Assembly: GCA_903888655.1 (NCBI GenBank)
Contig: CAISUR010000220.1
Span: 1-11,020, forward strand
From: an uncultured Bacteroidota bacterium
GTDB lineage: Bacteria; Bacteroidota; Bacteroidia; Flavobacteriales; Flavobacteriaceae
Length of the DNA stretch: 11,020 nucleotides
Reading direction: 5' to 3'
The notes below the pieces were generated by a model. That model was not told the origin of the DNA and searched no databases. It was given only the letters and a program-made list of their open reading frames with translations. The position numbers and the translations under genes are program-made. Positions 1-7,545 of this stretch are shown here, piece by piece. The first letter of the stretch is position 1. Each line of letters begins with the position of its first letter.

Positions 1-2084
1 TCTGTTCCTTTGAACAACGGAACCATATCTCCCAATTTAGTACTCAAGTTTACTTTACGTTCATCATACATTTGCATGACATTTGGCAAAGTAGCAACCA
101 TTTTGGTCATCGATGCTACATCATATATATCAGAATTTTGAACTTTAATTTGATTATCATAAGTGTGGAAACCATACGATTTTTGTAAAATAACTTTTCC
201 TCTTCGAGCCACCAAAATTTGAATTCCGGGAGTCATTTTTCCGTTAATTGCCTTTTGAGCTATGCCATCAATTTTAGACAATACTTTTGGACTCATTCCC
301 ACATTTTCAGGAGCCGTAAAACCAAGTATATTTAATTTTTCTGTAGAAAGTCCGAATCCATTTTTGTATTCTGAATTAATAGTTACCGGCAATTTTCCTT
401 GAGATTCAATAGCTCCAAATAGTAATTCGGCAGAAACTTCTTGTGCAATATCACTATTTTGATATGACATTACTACGCCTTTTATATCTGTAAAATTGAT
501 AGGAGAAAGTGAATAAGGCTTAGTAAAAGCATCTAAAATAACAGTATTACTTTTAGCAATTTCTTGCAACCATAAAAGCTCTGATTCTGAAAAATCATGT
601 TTTTTCCAAGCTTTATCCGATTTATGATATCCTATTATAACAACGTCAAATTTTTTAAGTTTGAGTTTTAATGAATCTAAATTTGAGTCAGAAACTTCAA
701 TTACTTCGGTATATTTTTTTAAAGTGGATAAAAAAGAAGAATTCACATCATCGCCTAGTTTCACATAAGCAATTTTTTGATCTAAATTTCTAATAGGCAG
801 TATATTGTCCTTATTTTTCAACACTGTTATTGCATGTTCATACAATTGATATTGAAGTGCATCTTTGTAAGTTGAATTCAAATCTGCAGCCATTCCATTC
901 AAATCAATTGGATTAAAATGATTTAAACCCGATTTGAATTTATAATGTAAAATTTTCTTTACTGATTTGGCAATTCTGTCGTCTGTAATTTTTCCTTCTT
1001 GATAAGCCATACAGATTTTTTCGTAAGCCAAAGGAACATTTTCTGGAAAAAGCAAAATATCATTTCCTGCCATAAAAGCTTCCAAATCAATATCGCCTGG
1101 TTTCATGAATTTACTTGCCGCTTTCATATTCAATGCATCGGTAAAAATCAATCCATCAAATCCAAGTTCGTTCTGCAATAAATCGGTTACAACAGTATGC
1201 GAAACAGAAGTTGGCCAATTCTCTCTGGATTCAATACTTGGAATATTTAAGTGCGCCACCATTACAGACGCTAGCCCTTCATCAAACATTCGTTTATAGG
1301 GATAAAGCTCTACCATATTTATATGCTCTTTAGAAAAGCTCACTAAAGGTAAAGCATAATGCGAGTCTAAAGCGGTATCACCATGACCAGGAAAATGTTT
1401 TCCAGTGCAAAAAACTCCTTGACTTTGAACTCCTTGCATAAGTGCTATGGCATGTTCAGTAACATTCACTTTATCTTCTCCAAAAGAGCGATTTCCAATT
1501 ATTGGATTTTTGGGATTGGTATTAATATCCAAAACAGGAACAAAATTAAATTGTGCCCCAATTCGTTTGGTTTCTTGAGCCATATTTTCGCCAACTTGTC
1601 GTATTAATTTCAAATCCCTAATGGCGCCTAAGGTCGTATTCCAAGGATATTTATAAGTAGAATCCAAACGCATACTTAATCCCCATTCAGCATCAATTCC
1701 TATAAACAAGGGGACTTTCGATTTAGATTGAAAACGATTAGTCAATTTGGCCTGACGAACAGGACCTCCTTGAAAAAATATTAAACCTCCAATTTTATTT
1801 TGAGAAATAAGTTTATCAATAGCATTAAAATGAACGGTATCTTTATTCGAATAAGCCGCTACCATAAAAAGTTGTCCGATCTTATCTTCAAATGACATCT
1901 GATTGTAAATACTATCTACCCATTTTGTTTCCAAAGGAGTTTCTTTAAAGAAATTTTTTCGTTCCGATTTTGAGATAGGAGCATAAGCTTGATCATCATA
2001 AATAACCTCGGGTTTCTTGATTTTTTCGACTTCACTTGGAATCACTTTTGTAGTGCCACAATTGGTTACAAAAGATAAAATCAT
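1..2084 (-). CDS. GH3 beta-N-acetylhexosaminidase fused to serine beta-lactamase-like domain (partial, C-terminus off window)
   Basis: The frame is open from 2084 down to the left edge, giving 694 codons with no stop. Residues about 60-375 form a GH3 (NagZ-type) barrel. It carries KHFPGHGDT followed by the D240-S241-H242 dyad motif of NagZ enzymes, and FTDALNM with the likely nucleophile D316. Residues about 405-585 resemble the GH3 C-terminal alpha/beta domain. From about 590 a class C beta-lactamase/serine-hydrolase domain begins, with the S-M-T-K catalytic motif (S658, K661). Family knowledge: NagZ removes N-acetylglucosamine from peptidoglycan fragments, and such fusions are usual in Bacteroidetes at roughly 970-1000 residues, so nearly 300 are missing here. 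The ATG at 2084 gives MILSFVTNCG, a truncated lipoprotein signal. The frame stays open upstream and encodes KKINKLILLV, so the true start is probably earlier: GTG at 2159 or ATT at 2117. I infer a periplasm-facing lipoprotein in peptidoglycan turnover. It lies 46 bases after the preceding gene and may be cotranscribed with it. Confidence 0.9.
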   Translation of the reverse strand, partial: MILSFVTNCGTTKVIPSEVEKIKKPEVIYDDQAYAPISKSERKNFFKETPLETKWVDSIYNQMSFEDKIGQLFMVAAYSNKDTVHFNAIDKLISQNKIGGLIFFQGGPVRQAKLTNRFQSKSKVPLFIGIDAEWGLSMRLDSTYKYPWNTTLGAIRDLKLIRQVGENMAQETKRIGAQFNFVPVLDINTNPKNPIIGNRSFGEDKVNVTEHAIALMQGVQSQGVFCTGKHFPGHGDTALDSHYALPLVSFSKEHINMVELYPYKRMFDEGLASVMVAHLNIPSIESRENWPTSVSHTVVTDLLQNELGFDGLIFTDALNMKAASKFMKPGDIDLEAFMAGNDILLFPENVPLAYEKICMAYQEGKITDDRIAKSVKKILHYKFKSGLNHFNPIDLNGMAADLNSTYKDALQYQLYEHAITVLKNKDNILPIRNLDQKIAYVKLGDDVNSSFLSTLKKYTEVIEVSDSNLDSLKLKLKKFDVVIIGYHKSDKAWKKHDFSESELLWLQEIAKSNTVILDAFTKPYSLSPINFTDIKGVVMSYQNSDIAQEVSAELLFGAIESQGKLPVTINSEYKNGFGLSTEKLNILGFTAPENVGMSPKVLSKIDGIAQKAINGKMTPGIQILVARRGKVILQKSYGFHTYDNQIKVQNSDIYDVASMTKMVATLPNVMQMYDERKVNLSTKLGDMVPLFKGT

Positions 2085-2130
2085 TACTAATAGAATTAAT
2101 TTATTTATTTTTTTAATAAAAAATTTGTAC

Positions 2131-2613
2131 TTAAAATAAACGACTGTGCCAGCTTTCACTTGCAGGAACTTCCCAGTTTTCTTTCCATTCTTCAATGGTA
2201 TTTAGGAGATTATTGAAAACGATAGTGTTTTCGGAAACCGATTTATCTTTAGCTAGTTTCTTGAAATCAATAAGTGTTTTGTAAGTAATAAATTCACCTT
2301 GTTTAAAAGCAACATTCATTTTATCTAATAAATCAACACTATATTTTTGCTCTAAATTTTGAATGAATGCAACCGAGGCATCTATTGCGCATCCAGTTGC
2401 TTGTTGCACTTCTTGATTAACCGCAATAATTATAAATCGATTGTATTTTATTTGAAAAGAAGATTCTAATGAAGTTCCGTGAGCACTCCAATTCGTTAAA
2501 AATTCCGTTAACTCTTTTTCAATTACTAAAACTTCATCATCTGAAAATTTTCTACTGGATTGATAAATCCAAATTCTAGATTCTTCTGGTAAATTTTCAA
2601 ATGGAATATACAT
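2131..2613 (-). CDS. Conserved Bacteroidetes protein of unknown function (often mislabelled 'ABC transporter ATPase')
   Basis: A 160-residue soluble protein with no signal peptide and no membrane segment. I recognise it from memory as a conserved Flavobacteria/Bacteroidetes family that databases commonly call 'ABC transporter ATPase'. The sequence shows no Walker A loop, no ABC signature LSGGQ and no Walker B motif, so that name is not supported here. Notable residues are the N-terminal WIYQSSRKFS, then NWSAHG (W42, H45, G46), YNRFIIIAVN, ATGCAIDASV with its only cysteine C75, and a C-terminal SWHSRLF. The start at 2613 follows a run of TCTAAAA-like heptamers. It lies 35 bases downstream of the CCG-domain Fe-S gene and 46 bases before the GH3 gene, so it probably belongs to the same operon. 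Its biochemical function is unknown to me. Confidence 0.88.
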   Translation of the reverse strand: MYIPFENLPEESRIWIYQSSRKFSDDEVLVIEKELTEFLTNWSAHGTSLESSFQIKYNRFIIIAVNQEVQQATGCAIDASVAFIQNLEQKYSVDLLDKMNVAFKQGEFITYKTLIDFKKLAKDKSVSENTIVFNNLLNTIEEWKENWEVPASESWHSRLF

Positions 2614-2617
2614 GTAT

Positions 2618-2638
2618 TTTTAGATTTTAAATTTTAGA
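2618..2638 (-). repeat. Three 7-bp tandem units just upstream of the 2613 start
   Basis: On the plus strand the 35-base gap reads TTTTAGA, TTTTAAA, TTTTAGA back to back. In mRNA sense this is TCTAAAA, TTTAAAA, TCTAAAA, ending four bases before the ATG at 2613. A similar heptamer run precedes the start at 3443. The array occupies the place where a ribosome binding site would lie. A-rich sequence there is what Flavobacterium start regions normally show, but the strict 7-base period is extra. Confidence 0.6.
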
Positions 2639-2648
2639 AAAAAGCATT

Positions 2649-3443
2649 TTACAAATCTTGTGCATTAGCAATTAACTCGGCTATATCCAATACTTTAATA
2701 TCTGCTTCTCGTTCTTTATTCTTAACACCATCCGTCATCATAGTATTGCAAAACGGACAGCCTGCTGCAATAATTTCTGGTTTGGTTTCTAGTGCGTCTT
2801 CAGTTCTTTCAATATTAATTTCCTTATCTCCTTTTTCAGCATCCTTAAACATCTGAGCTCCACCAGCACCACAGCACAATCCATTAGCTTTAGAACGTTT
2901 CATTTCTACTAATTCAGCATCTAACTTTTGGATTAAATCTCTTGGCGCCTCATAAATATTATTGGCTCTACCCAAATAACAGGGATCATGAAATGTGATA
3001 CGCTTTCCTTTAAATTGTCCTCCTTCAATAGTCAACCTTCCGGCATCTAAAAGTGATTTAAGAAATTCGGTGTGATGCACGACTTCATATTTTCCTCCCA
3101 ATTCGGGATATTCGTTTTTCAAGGTATTGAAACAATGTGGACAGGCCGTTACAATTTTTTTTGCCTCATAAGCATTAAGAACCTCAATATTCATCATGGC
3201 TTGCATTTGAAACAAAAATTCGTTTCCGGCTCGCTTTGCAGGATCTCCCGTACAACTTTCTTCAGTTCCAAGAACTGCAAATGCAACATTGGCACGATTT
3301 AAAATTCGCACAAACGCTTTCGTAATTCTTTTAGCTCTGTCATCAAAACTTCCGGCGCAACCCACCCAAAATAAAACTTCGGGTTGTTTGCCTTGAGCTA
3401 ACATTTCTGCCATTGTTGGCACGTTCAATACTTCTGCCATCAT
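2649..3443 (-). CDS. CCG-domain Fe-S protein, HdrB-like soluble subunit
   Basis: 264 residues, soluble, with two cysteine-rich CCG domains. The first has C29, then S63-C64, then CPHC (C101, C104), so one position of the usual CC pair is serine. The second is complete: C155 in FHDPCYLGR, C190-C191 in the hallmark CCGAGG, and CPFC (C229, C232). In HdrB, GlpC and LutA relatives such domains bind Fe-S clusters and carry electrons, in HdrB as noncubane [4Fe-4S] clusters at the disulfide site. The natural partner is the membrane protein at 4042-5370, which has HdrC-type ferredoxin motifs. The two are separated here by an unrelated HAD gene. No flavin-binding HdrA-like or substrate-specific subunit lies in this window, so the redox reaction is unknown. 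Two adjacent ATGs (3443 and 3440) are possible; the first is used. An alternative label is 'lactate utilization/glycolate oxidase Fe-S subunit', but no dehydrogenase gene is present to support it. Confidence 0.9.
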   Translation of the reverse strand: MMAEVLNVPTMAEMLAQGKQPEVLFWVGCAGSFDDRAKRITKAFVRILNRANVAFAVLGTEESCTGDPAKRAGNEFLFQMQAMMNIEVLNAYEAKKIVTACPHCFNTLKNEYPELGGKYEVVHHTEFLKSLLDAGRLTIEGGQFKGKRITFHDPCYLGRANNIYEAPRDLIQKLDAELVEMKRSKANGLCCGAGGAQMFKDAEKGDKEINIERTEDALETKPEIIAAGCPFCNTMMTDGVKNKEREADIKVLDIAELIANAQDL

Positions 3444-3446
3444 TAA

Positions 3447-3474
3447 TTTTAGATTTTAGATATTAGATTTGAAA
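3447..3474 (-). repeat. Tandem 7-bp units upstream of the CCG Fe-S gene
   Basis: The plus strand reads TTTTAGA, TTTTAGA, TATTAGA, TTTGAAA in consecutive 7-base steps. In mRNA sense the two TCTAAAA copies come nearest the gene, three bases before the ATG at 3443. The same unit recurs upstream of 2613. The rest of this 77-base gap (3475-3520) is plain AT-rich sequence in which I see no hairpin or promoter. Confidence 0.6.
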
Positions 3475-3520
3475 TTTTATTCGAATTCAAAATGTTTAAA
3501 ACTAATATAACTATTTAATA

Positions 3521-3967
3521 TTATTCATGCTGTCCGTCATCAAATACTTCGATGGTTACTTCTTTTTCAATTAAATCGGTAAATTTCCCTCTGTAACGTG
3601 TTGCTTTCACCAAATGATTGTCTATCCAATGGTAATTTCCGCCACGAGGTTTTCCAAAAAGGATTCCGTGGTATTTAAAACCGTGCTGTTTCAACCAACG
3701 TTCTGTATAATCTCTATGAGCTTCAGTTCTTGAAGTAAAAAAGAATATAATATGTCCTTCGTCATACCATTTATTTAAAGTCGCTAAAGCATCAGGATAA
3801 ACTTCTGCCGTCAACATTCGTTCTGGTTCTTCATTTGGGATATCGTCACAAACGGTACCGTCAATATCAATTAAATAATTCTTTACTCCTTCTGGTAAAA
3901 TCGGACTTAATTGTTGTCCGTTTTCAGTTACTGCTTGCAAGGTTTTGTCAATGTCTTCCGCTTTCAT
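3521..3967 (-). CDS. HAD-superfamily phosphatase-like protein
   Basis: 148 residues from the chosen start, cytosolic. HAD motif I is LIDIDGTVCD (nucleophile D34, acid/base D36). Motif II is FFFTSRTE (T78/S79), the motif III lysine is K106 in GKPRGG, and WIDNH (D116) probably supplies the acidic metal ligand. The protein is short with little cap, like small nucleotide or sugar phosphatases and polynucleotide 3'-phosphatase-type HADs. I recall Flavobacterium homologues labelled 'phosphoheptose isomerase', which the HAD motifs contradict. The frame is open to an ATG at 4012, adding MGTCIYECELIKFKK. I prefer the ATG at 3967 because A-rich sequence directly precedes it and the extension resembles no fold. 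It sits between the two Fe-S genes, 77 bases from the downstream one and 74 from the upstream one. Substrate unknown. Confidence 0.85.
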   Translation of the reverse strand: MKAEDIDKTLQAVTENGQQLSPILPEGVKNYLIDIDGTVCDDIPNEEPERMLTAEVYPDALATLNKWYDEGHIIFFFTSRTEAHRDYTERWLKQHGFKYHGILFGKPRGGNYHWIDNHLVKATRYRGKFTDLIEKEVTIEVFDDGQHE

Positions 3968-3969
3968 TT

Positions 3970-3983
3970 TTTTAAATTTTATA
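3970..3983 (-). repeat. Two degenerate 7-bp units upstream of the HAD gene start
   Basis: Reading the plus strand, TTTTAAA and TTTTATA stand side by side two bases before the ATG at 3967. In mRNA sense this is TATAAAA TTTAAAA. It resembles the heptamer arrays at 2618-2638 and 3447-3474, but with only two degenerate units it could be chance in AT-rich DNA. It weakly favours 3967 over 4012 as the start. Confidence 0.3.
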
Positions 3984-4041
3984 AGTTCACATTCATATAT
4001 ACATGTTCCCAAGCCTCACAATATGGGAAAATTTTATTTTA

Positions 4042-5370
4042 CTAATTTTCGTCTTTCCAATTCAATCGATCCATTTGGTTGTATTGCCATGGAGCGCCGT
4101 TATTTTCAATATTAGTCATCATAGCATTTAACGATTGTGGTGCCGCGCTTTGTTCCATAACCAGATAACGGCGCATATCCATAATAATTGACAAAGGACT
4201 TATGTTTACAGGGCATTCTTCTACACAAGCATTACATGAAGTACATGCCCAAAGTTCTTCAGTAGAAATATAATCGTTCAATAAGGAAATATTATCAGGA
4301 ACAAAAATACCTTTATTTTTATCGATATTTCTTCCAACTTCTTCTAGTCGATCTCGGGTGTCCATCATAATCTTACGCGGAGACAACTTCTTACCGGTTT
4401 GATTTGCAGGACAGGCAGAAGTACAACGTCCACATTCTGTACAAGTATAGGCATTTAGCAATTGAACCCAATTCAAATCCATAACATCGCTTGCACCAAA
4501 TTTACTTGGAACTGCATTTTCATCAACCGGTTGTGCGGCAAAAGGATCTACATTAGGATCCATCATCAATTTAACCTCTCTGGTAACACTTTCTAGGTTA
4601 TCAAATTGTCCTTTAGGATTCAAATCGGCATAATAAGTATTTGGGAATGCTAGCAGAATATGAAGGTGTTTTGAAAAATATAAATAGTTCAAAAAACATA
4701 AAATCCCGATGATATGCAACCACCAAAAAGTTCGTTCTAGCATCATTACTGCAGTTTCGTTCATTCCATTAAAAACAGGAGCAATAAAATGACTTATCGG
4801 AAAAGAACCTGCTTGTATATAGTGAGAAACTCCAGCTTGTTGCAACCAAAAATCTGAAGCGTTCATCAATAAAAATAATGACATTAAAACGACTTCAAAA
4901 TACAAAATAATATTAGCATCTTTTTTGGGGCTTCCATTCAAATCGGAACTAATAAATCTTTTCAATCTGATAACATTCCTTCTTGTCCAAAAAATCACTA
5001 CCGCTACCAAAACTAGAACCGCTAAAACCTCAAAAGAACCTATTAAAAAACTATAGAAATTCCCCATAAAAGCAAACACTCGATGGGTTCCAAATAGTCC
5101 GTCGATAATGATTTCTAAAAGCTCTAAATTTATAATTACAAATCCTACATAAACTATTACATGAAGGAACCCTGCTATGGGACGTTTCACCATTTTGGAT
5201 TGTCCGAGAGCAATCATAGCCATATTCTTCCAACGAGAAGCTGCATTATCGTTACGGTTCACCTCCTTGCCTAGTTTGATATTTCGGATCAACTTTTTAA
5301 CATTAACGGTAAAATATCCAAATCCAATAATTAAAAGTATCGCAAAGAAAATAGTGTCTAAAAATTTCAT
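4042..5370 (-). CDS. Membrane-bound Fe-S protein, HdrC/NarI-like fusion
   Basis: 442 residues. About five membrane helices lie at roughly 5-25, 68-92, 104-127, 152-172 and 212-236. Histidines in or beside the helices (H70, H219, H235, H237, with the KHLHILLAFP motif) resemble the b-heme ligands of NarI/HdrE/DsrM membrane subunits; heme binding is inferred. The cytosolic C-terminal part has two 4Fe-4S motifs in HdrC style: C310, C313, C316, C320-P and C376, C379, C382, C386-P. The protein thus looks like HdrE joined to HdrC, able to pass electrons between menaquinone and a cytosolic partner. The likely partner is the CCG protein at 2649-3443. The start ATG at 5370 is 11 bases after the MCE gene stop, indicating cotranscription. 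The overall reaction is unknown; labels such as '(Fe-S)-binding protein' or 'Fe-S oxidoreductase' are as far as sequence goes. Confidence 0.92.
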   Translation of the reverse strand: MKFLDTIFFAILLIIGFGYFTVNVKKLIRNIKLGKEVNRNDNAASRWKNMAMIALGQSKMVKRPIAGFLHVIVYVGFVIINLELLEIIIDGLFGTHRVFAFMGNFYSFLIGSFEVLAVLVLVAVVIFWTRRNVIRLKRFISSDLNGSPKKDANIILYFEVVLMSLFLLMNASDFWLQQAGVSHYIQAGSFPISHFIAPVFNGMNETAVMMLERTFWWLHIIGILCFLNYLYFSKHLHILLAFPNTYYADLNPKGQFDNLESVTREVKLMMDPNVDPFAAQPVDENAVPSKFGASDVMDLNWVQLLNAYTCTECGRCTSACPANQTGKKLSPRKIMMDTRDRLEEVGRNIDKNKGIFVPDNISLLNDYISTEELWACTSCNACVEECPVNISPLSIIMDMRRYLVMEQSAAPQSLNAMMTNIENNGAPWQYNQMDRLNWKDEN

Positions 5371-5381
5371 AACATTAGTTT

Positions 5382-6335
5382 TTACTTCTTAATAGAGTCG
5401 TTTAACGGTGCTTTATAAGGCTTGTTTTTCTTTCCAAAAACAGAAACATTTATATAACGGGTTGGATTTAATCGAACATCTTGCAAAAGCAATTCAAGCT
5501 CTTTGGTTGTTTTTTTAAGATTGTCATATAACGCTTCGTCTTTCATTAATTTACCCATAGTTCCTTTTCCAGATTGAATATCGGCTAATAATTTATCCGC
5601 ATTAGCCAATGTTTTTTCAAGATTGCTAATTGTTTTATTGATGTTTATTTTAGCTAAAGAATCTGATAATTTTGAAAAATTTCCAGACGCTTTATCTAAA
5701 TTGTTCATCACAACATTTATTTTAGTTTTATTTTCTCCTAAAATTGAATTTACTTGTGTTGAAGCTTCTTTAAATTGAGACAGCGTTTCATTAAGAGTAG
5801 CAATACTATTTCTAATATTTTCTTTTGATTTTGTGTCTAATATTTGATTCACATTAGTCAACATGATATTTCCATTATCTAATAATTTGGTTATTTTATC
5901 TTTTAATGGTTCAATTTGTTTGGCTAATTCATCGGTTAAACCAAGTTTACTCGAAGCTAGTAATGAATCGCCATCAACAGCATCTTCACCTGTTTTAGAT
6001 GGAATTATGGCAATTTGCTTTCCTGCAATTAAAGTAGTGGCATAAATTTCAGCAATACTCGTTTTCTTAATCGGAAAATCAGATTTAATTTGCATTGCAA
6101 CCTTAATTTTTGCGGTACTATTATCGATTGTAATTTTGCTTACTTTTCCAACTACCAATCCATTGATGGTCACAGGAGCTGATGCTGTTAATCCTTCTAC
6201 ATTTGGATATTCAACATACAACGTTTTATAATTAACAAATAAGTCTCTGCCTTTCAAAAAACTGTAACCCCAAATAAACAAAAGGATTGAAGCAATAACT
6301 AATATAGCAGTTTTAATTTCTCTTGATAATTTCAA
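5382..6335 (-). CDS. MlaD/MCE-family lipid transport protein
   Basis: About 317 residues from the chosen start. One N-terminal membrane helix (9-28, ending GYSFLKGRDLF) anchors a periplasmic MCE domain (about 36-115, with the typical NVEGLTASAPVTINGLVVGK stretch). A long helical region follows (about 125-285), then a C-terminal QDVRLNPTRYINVSVFGKK tail typical of Bacteroidetes MCE proteins. MCE proteins form hexameric rings or tubes that move phospholipids between membranes. No MlaE permease or MlaF ATPase gene is in this window, so its partners are elsewhere. There is no ATG start. TTG at 6359 gives an eight-residue extension, and TTG at 6335 gives MKLSREIKTAILVI, matching the usual N-terminus of relatives, so I use 6335. 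The gene follows the amidase by 34 bases (10 if the first TTG is used), consistent with an operon. Confidence 0.88.
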   Translation of the reverse strand: MKLSREIKTAILVIASILLFIWGYSFLKGRDLFVNYKTLYVEYPNVEGLTASAPVTINGLVVGKVSKITIDNSTAKIKVAMQIKSDFPIKKTSIAEIYATTLIAGKQIAIIPSKTGEDAVDGDSLLASSKLGLTDELAKQIEPLKDKITKLLDNGNIMLTNVNQILDTKSKENIRNSIATLNETLSQFKEASTQVNSILGENKTKINVVMNNLDKASGNFSKLSDSLAKININKTISNLEKTLANADKLLADIQSGKGTMGKLMKDEALYDNLKKTTKELELLLQDVRLNPTRYINVSVFGKKNKPYKAPLNDSIKK

Positions 6336-6369
6336 AATAGTAATTTTTATTTTGTGCAAAAATAGTTTT

Positions 6370-7530
6370 TTATTTTTTAATGTCTTTTATATCGACACTT
6401 TTTCCATCTTTAAATGCAACGATATATGCCGAATCAAAACCTTTTGACTTTACTTCTTGTAATAATTTCTTTGCTTCCTCTTGACTTGATGTTTCTCCAT
6501 AAAAATACTTGTATATTGAAGTATGCGTAGCCGTAACATTTTTTAACCCTTTAAAGTTACTTGGAATAAGTTCTAACTTGGTAGGGCTAGCAGAAATTTG
6601 AATTTTATAAACCAATCCTTTTGTAATTTTATCCGAAGATTTGGTACTAGTGCTTTTTTTAGAAATAGTGTCTTTTTTTGTTTCTTCAACTTTTTTGATC
6701 ACTTTTTCTTCAACCCTTTGAGACGGCTTTTCTTGTTGTGCATCATTGGCATCACCATCAAAAAATTCTTTTTTATAGCTGATAATTGCCTTTGCAATAG
6801 CCTCCGCATTTTCTTGTTGTCCTTCTTCGGAATCTAATTTTTTTCCTTCAACTGGATTAGATATAAACCCATTTTCAATTAAAACCCTTGGCATGTATGC
6901 TTTGTGTAAAACCATATAAGGAGCTTGCTTAACGCCTCCTCCTCTACTTTTTTTGCCCAAATCTTGAACAAATCTATCTTGAATTTTTCCAGCAAGCGCA
7001 ATACTATTAGCCATAAATTCCTCTTGTTCAATTGTCATTGCTAATAAAGATTCTGGTTTGTTTGGATCATAACCTTGGTATTTTTTCTTATAATCTTTTT
7101 CTAATGTAATAACAGAGTTTTCTCTTTTTGCAGCTTCAAGATTGGAGGCGTTTTTAGACATACCCATAACATAAGTTTCTGTTCCATCGGCAACGGTATT
7201 CTTATTGGCGTTACAATGAATCGAAACAAAAATATTGGCATCGGCACGATTTGCTATATTAGCTCGTTCTACTAAGTCAATAAAAACATCAGTTTTTCTT
7301 GTATATATCACTTCAATATTTGGGTACTTTTCTAATATTTTCCCAACCTTGAGCGTAATTCCTAAATTGATGTTTTTCTCAATATGTCCATTATAAACTG
7401 CACCAAAGTCATGATCTCCATGTCCTGCATCAAGAGTTACTTTAAATTTATTGGATTGTGACAAAGCTAAAGTTGACGTTAGAAAAATTCCTAATACTAC
7501 ACTATATTTGAGTTTATTTACAAATGTCAT
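6370..7530 (-). CDS. N-acetylmuramoyl-L-alanine amidase with SPOR-like domain
   Basis: 386 residues with a cleavable signal peptide (about 1-24, KLKYSVVLGIFLTSTLALSQ). The Amidase_3 domain spans about 29-252. Predicted zinc ligands are H37 (LDAGHGDHD), E51 (HIEKN) and H105 (SIHCN), and the catalytic glutamate is E219 (VLIENGF). The stretch about 122-175 between the last zinc ligand and the GGGVKQAPYMVL segment is an insertion, at the position where AmiC-type enzymes carry a regulatory helix. A Lys/Ser/Thr-rich linker (about 258-303) leads to a SPOR-like domain at about 305-382 (GLVYKIQISASP ... AYIVAF), which in this fold binds denuded glycan strands at division sites. The enzyme cleaves the bond between MurNAc and the stem peptide in the periplasm. 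It is the first gene of the leftward run, with a well-formed promoter candidate about 110 bases upstream. The ATG at 7530 is directly supported by the signal peptide. Confidence 0.95.
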   Translation of the reverse strand: MTFVNKLKYSVVLGIFLTSTLALSQSNKFKVTLDAGHGDHDFGAVYNGHIEKNINLGITLKVGKILEKYPNIEVIYTRKTDVFIDLVERANIANRADANIFVSIHCNANKNTVADGTETYVMGMSKNASNLEAAKRENSVITLEKDYKKKYQGYDPNKPESLLAMTIEQEEFMANSIALAGKIQDRFVQDLGKKSRGGGVKQAPYMVLHKAYMPRVLIENGFISNPVEGKKLDSEEGQQENAEAIAKAIISYKKEFFDGDANDAQQEKPSQRVEEKVIKKVEETKKDTISKKSTSTKSSDKITKGLVYKIQISASPTKLELIPSNFKGLKNVTATHTSIYKYFYGETSSQEEAKKLLQEVKSKGFDSAYIVAFKDGKSVDIKDIKK

Positions 7531-7545
7531 ATTGATAAACGTTAA

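Noticed and set aside
999..1607. Plus-strand open frames of 60-74 codons within the GH3 gene
   Set aside because: They are opposite-strand shadows of a long, motif-rich coding frame and show no recognisable protein features.
3475..3520. Possible terminator between the HAD and CCG genes
   Set aside because: The stretch is AT-rich but I find no GC-stabilised stem followed by a T run in the direction of transcription.
3968..4012. N-terminal extension of the HAD protein from the ATG at 4012
   Set aside because: The 15 extra residues have no fold or signal character, and the ATG at 3967 has the A-rich upstream context seen in this operon. It remains possible.
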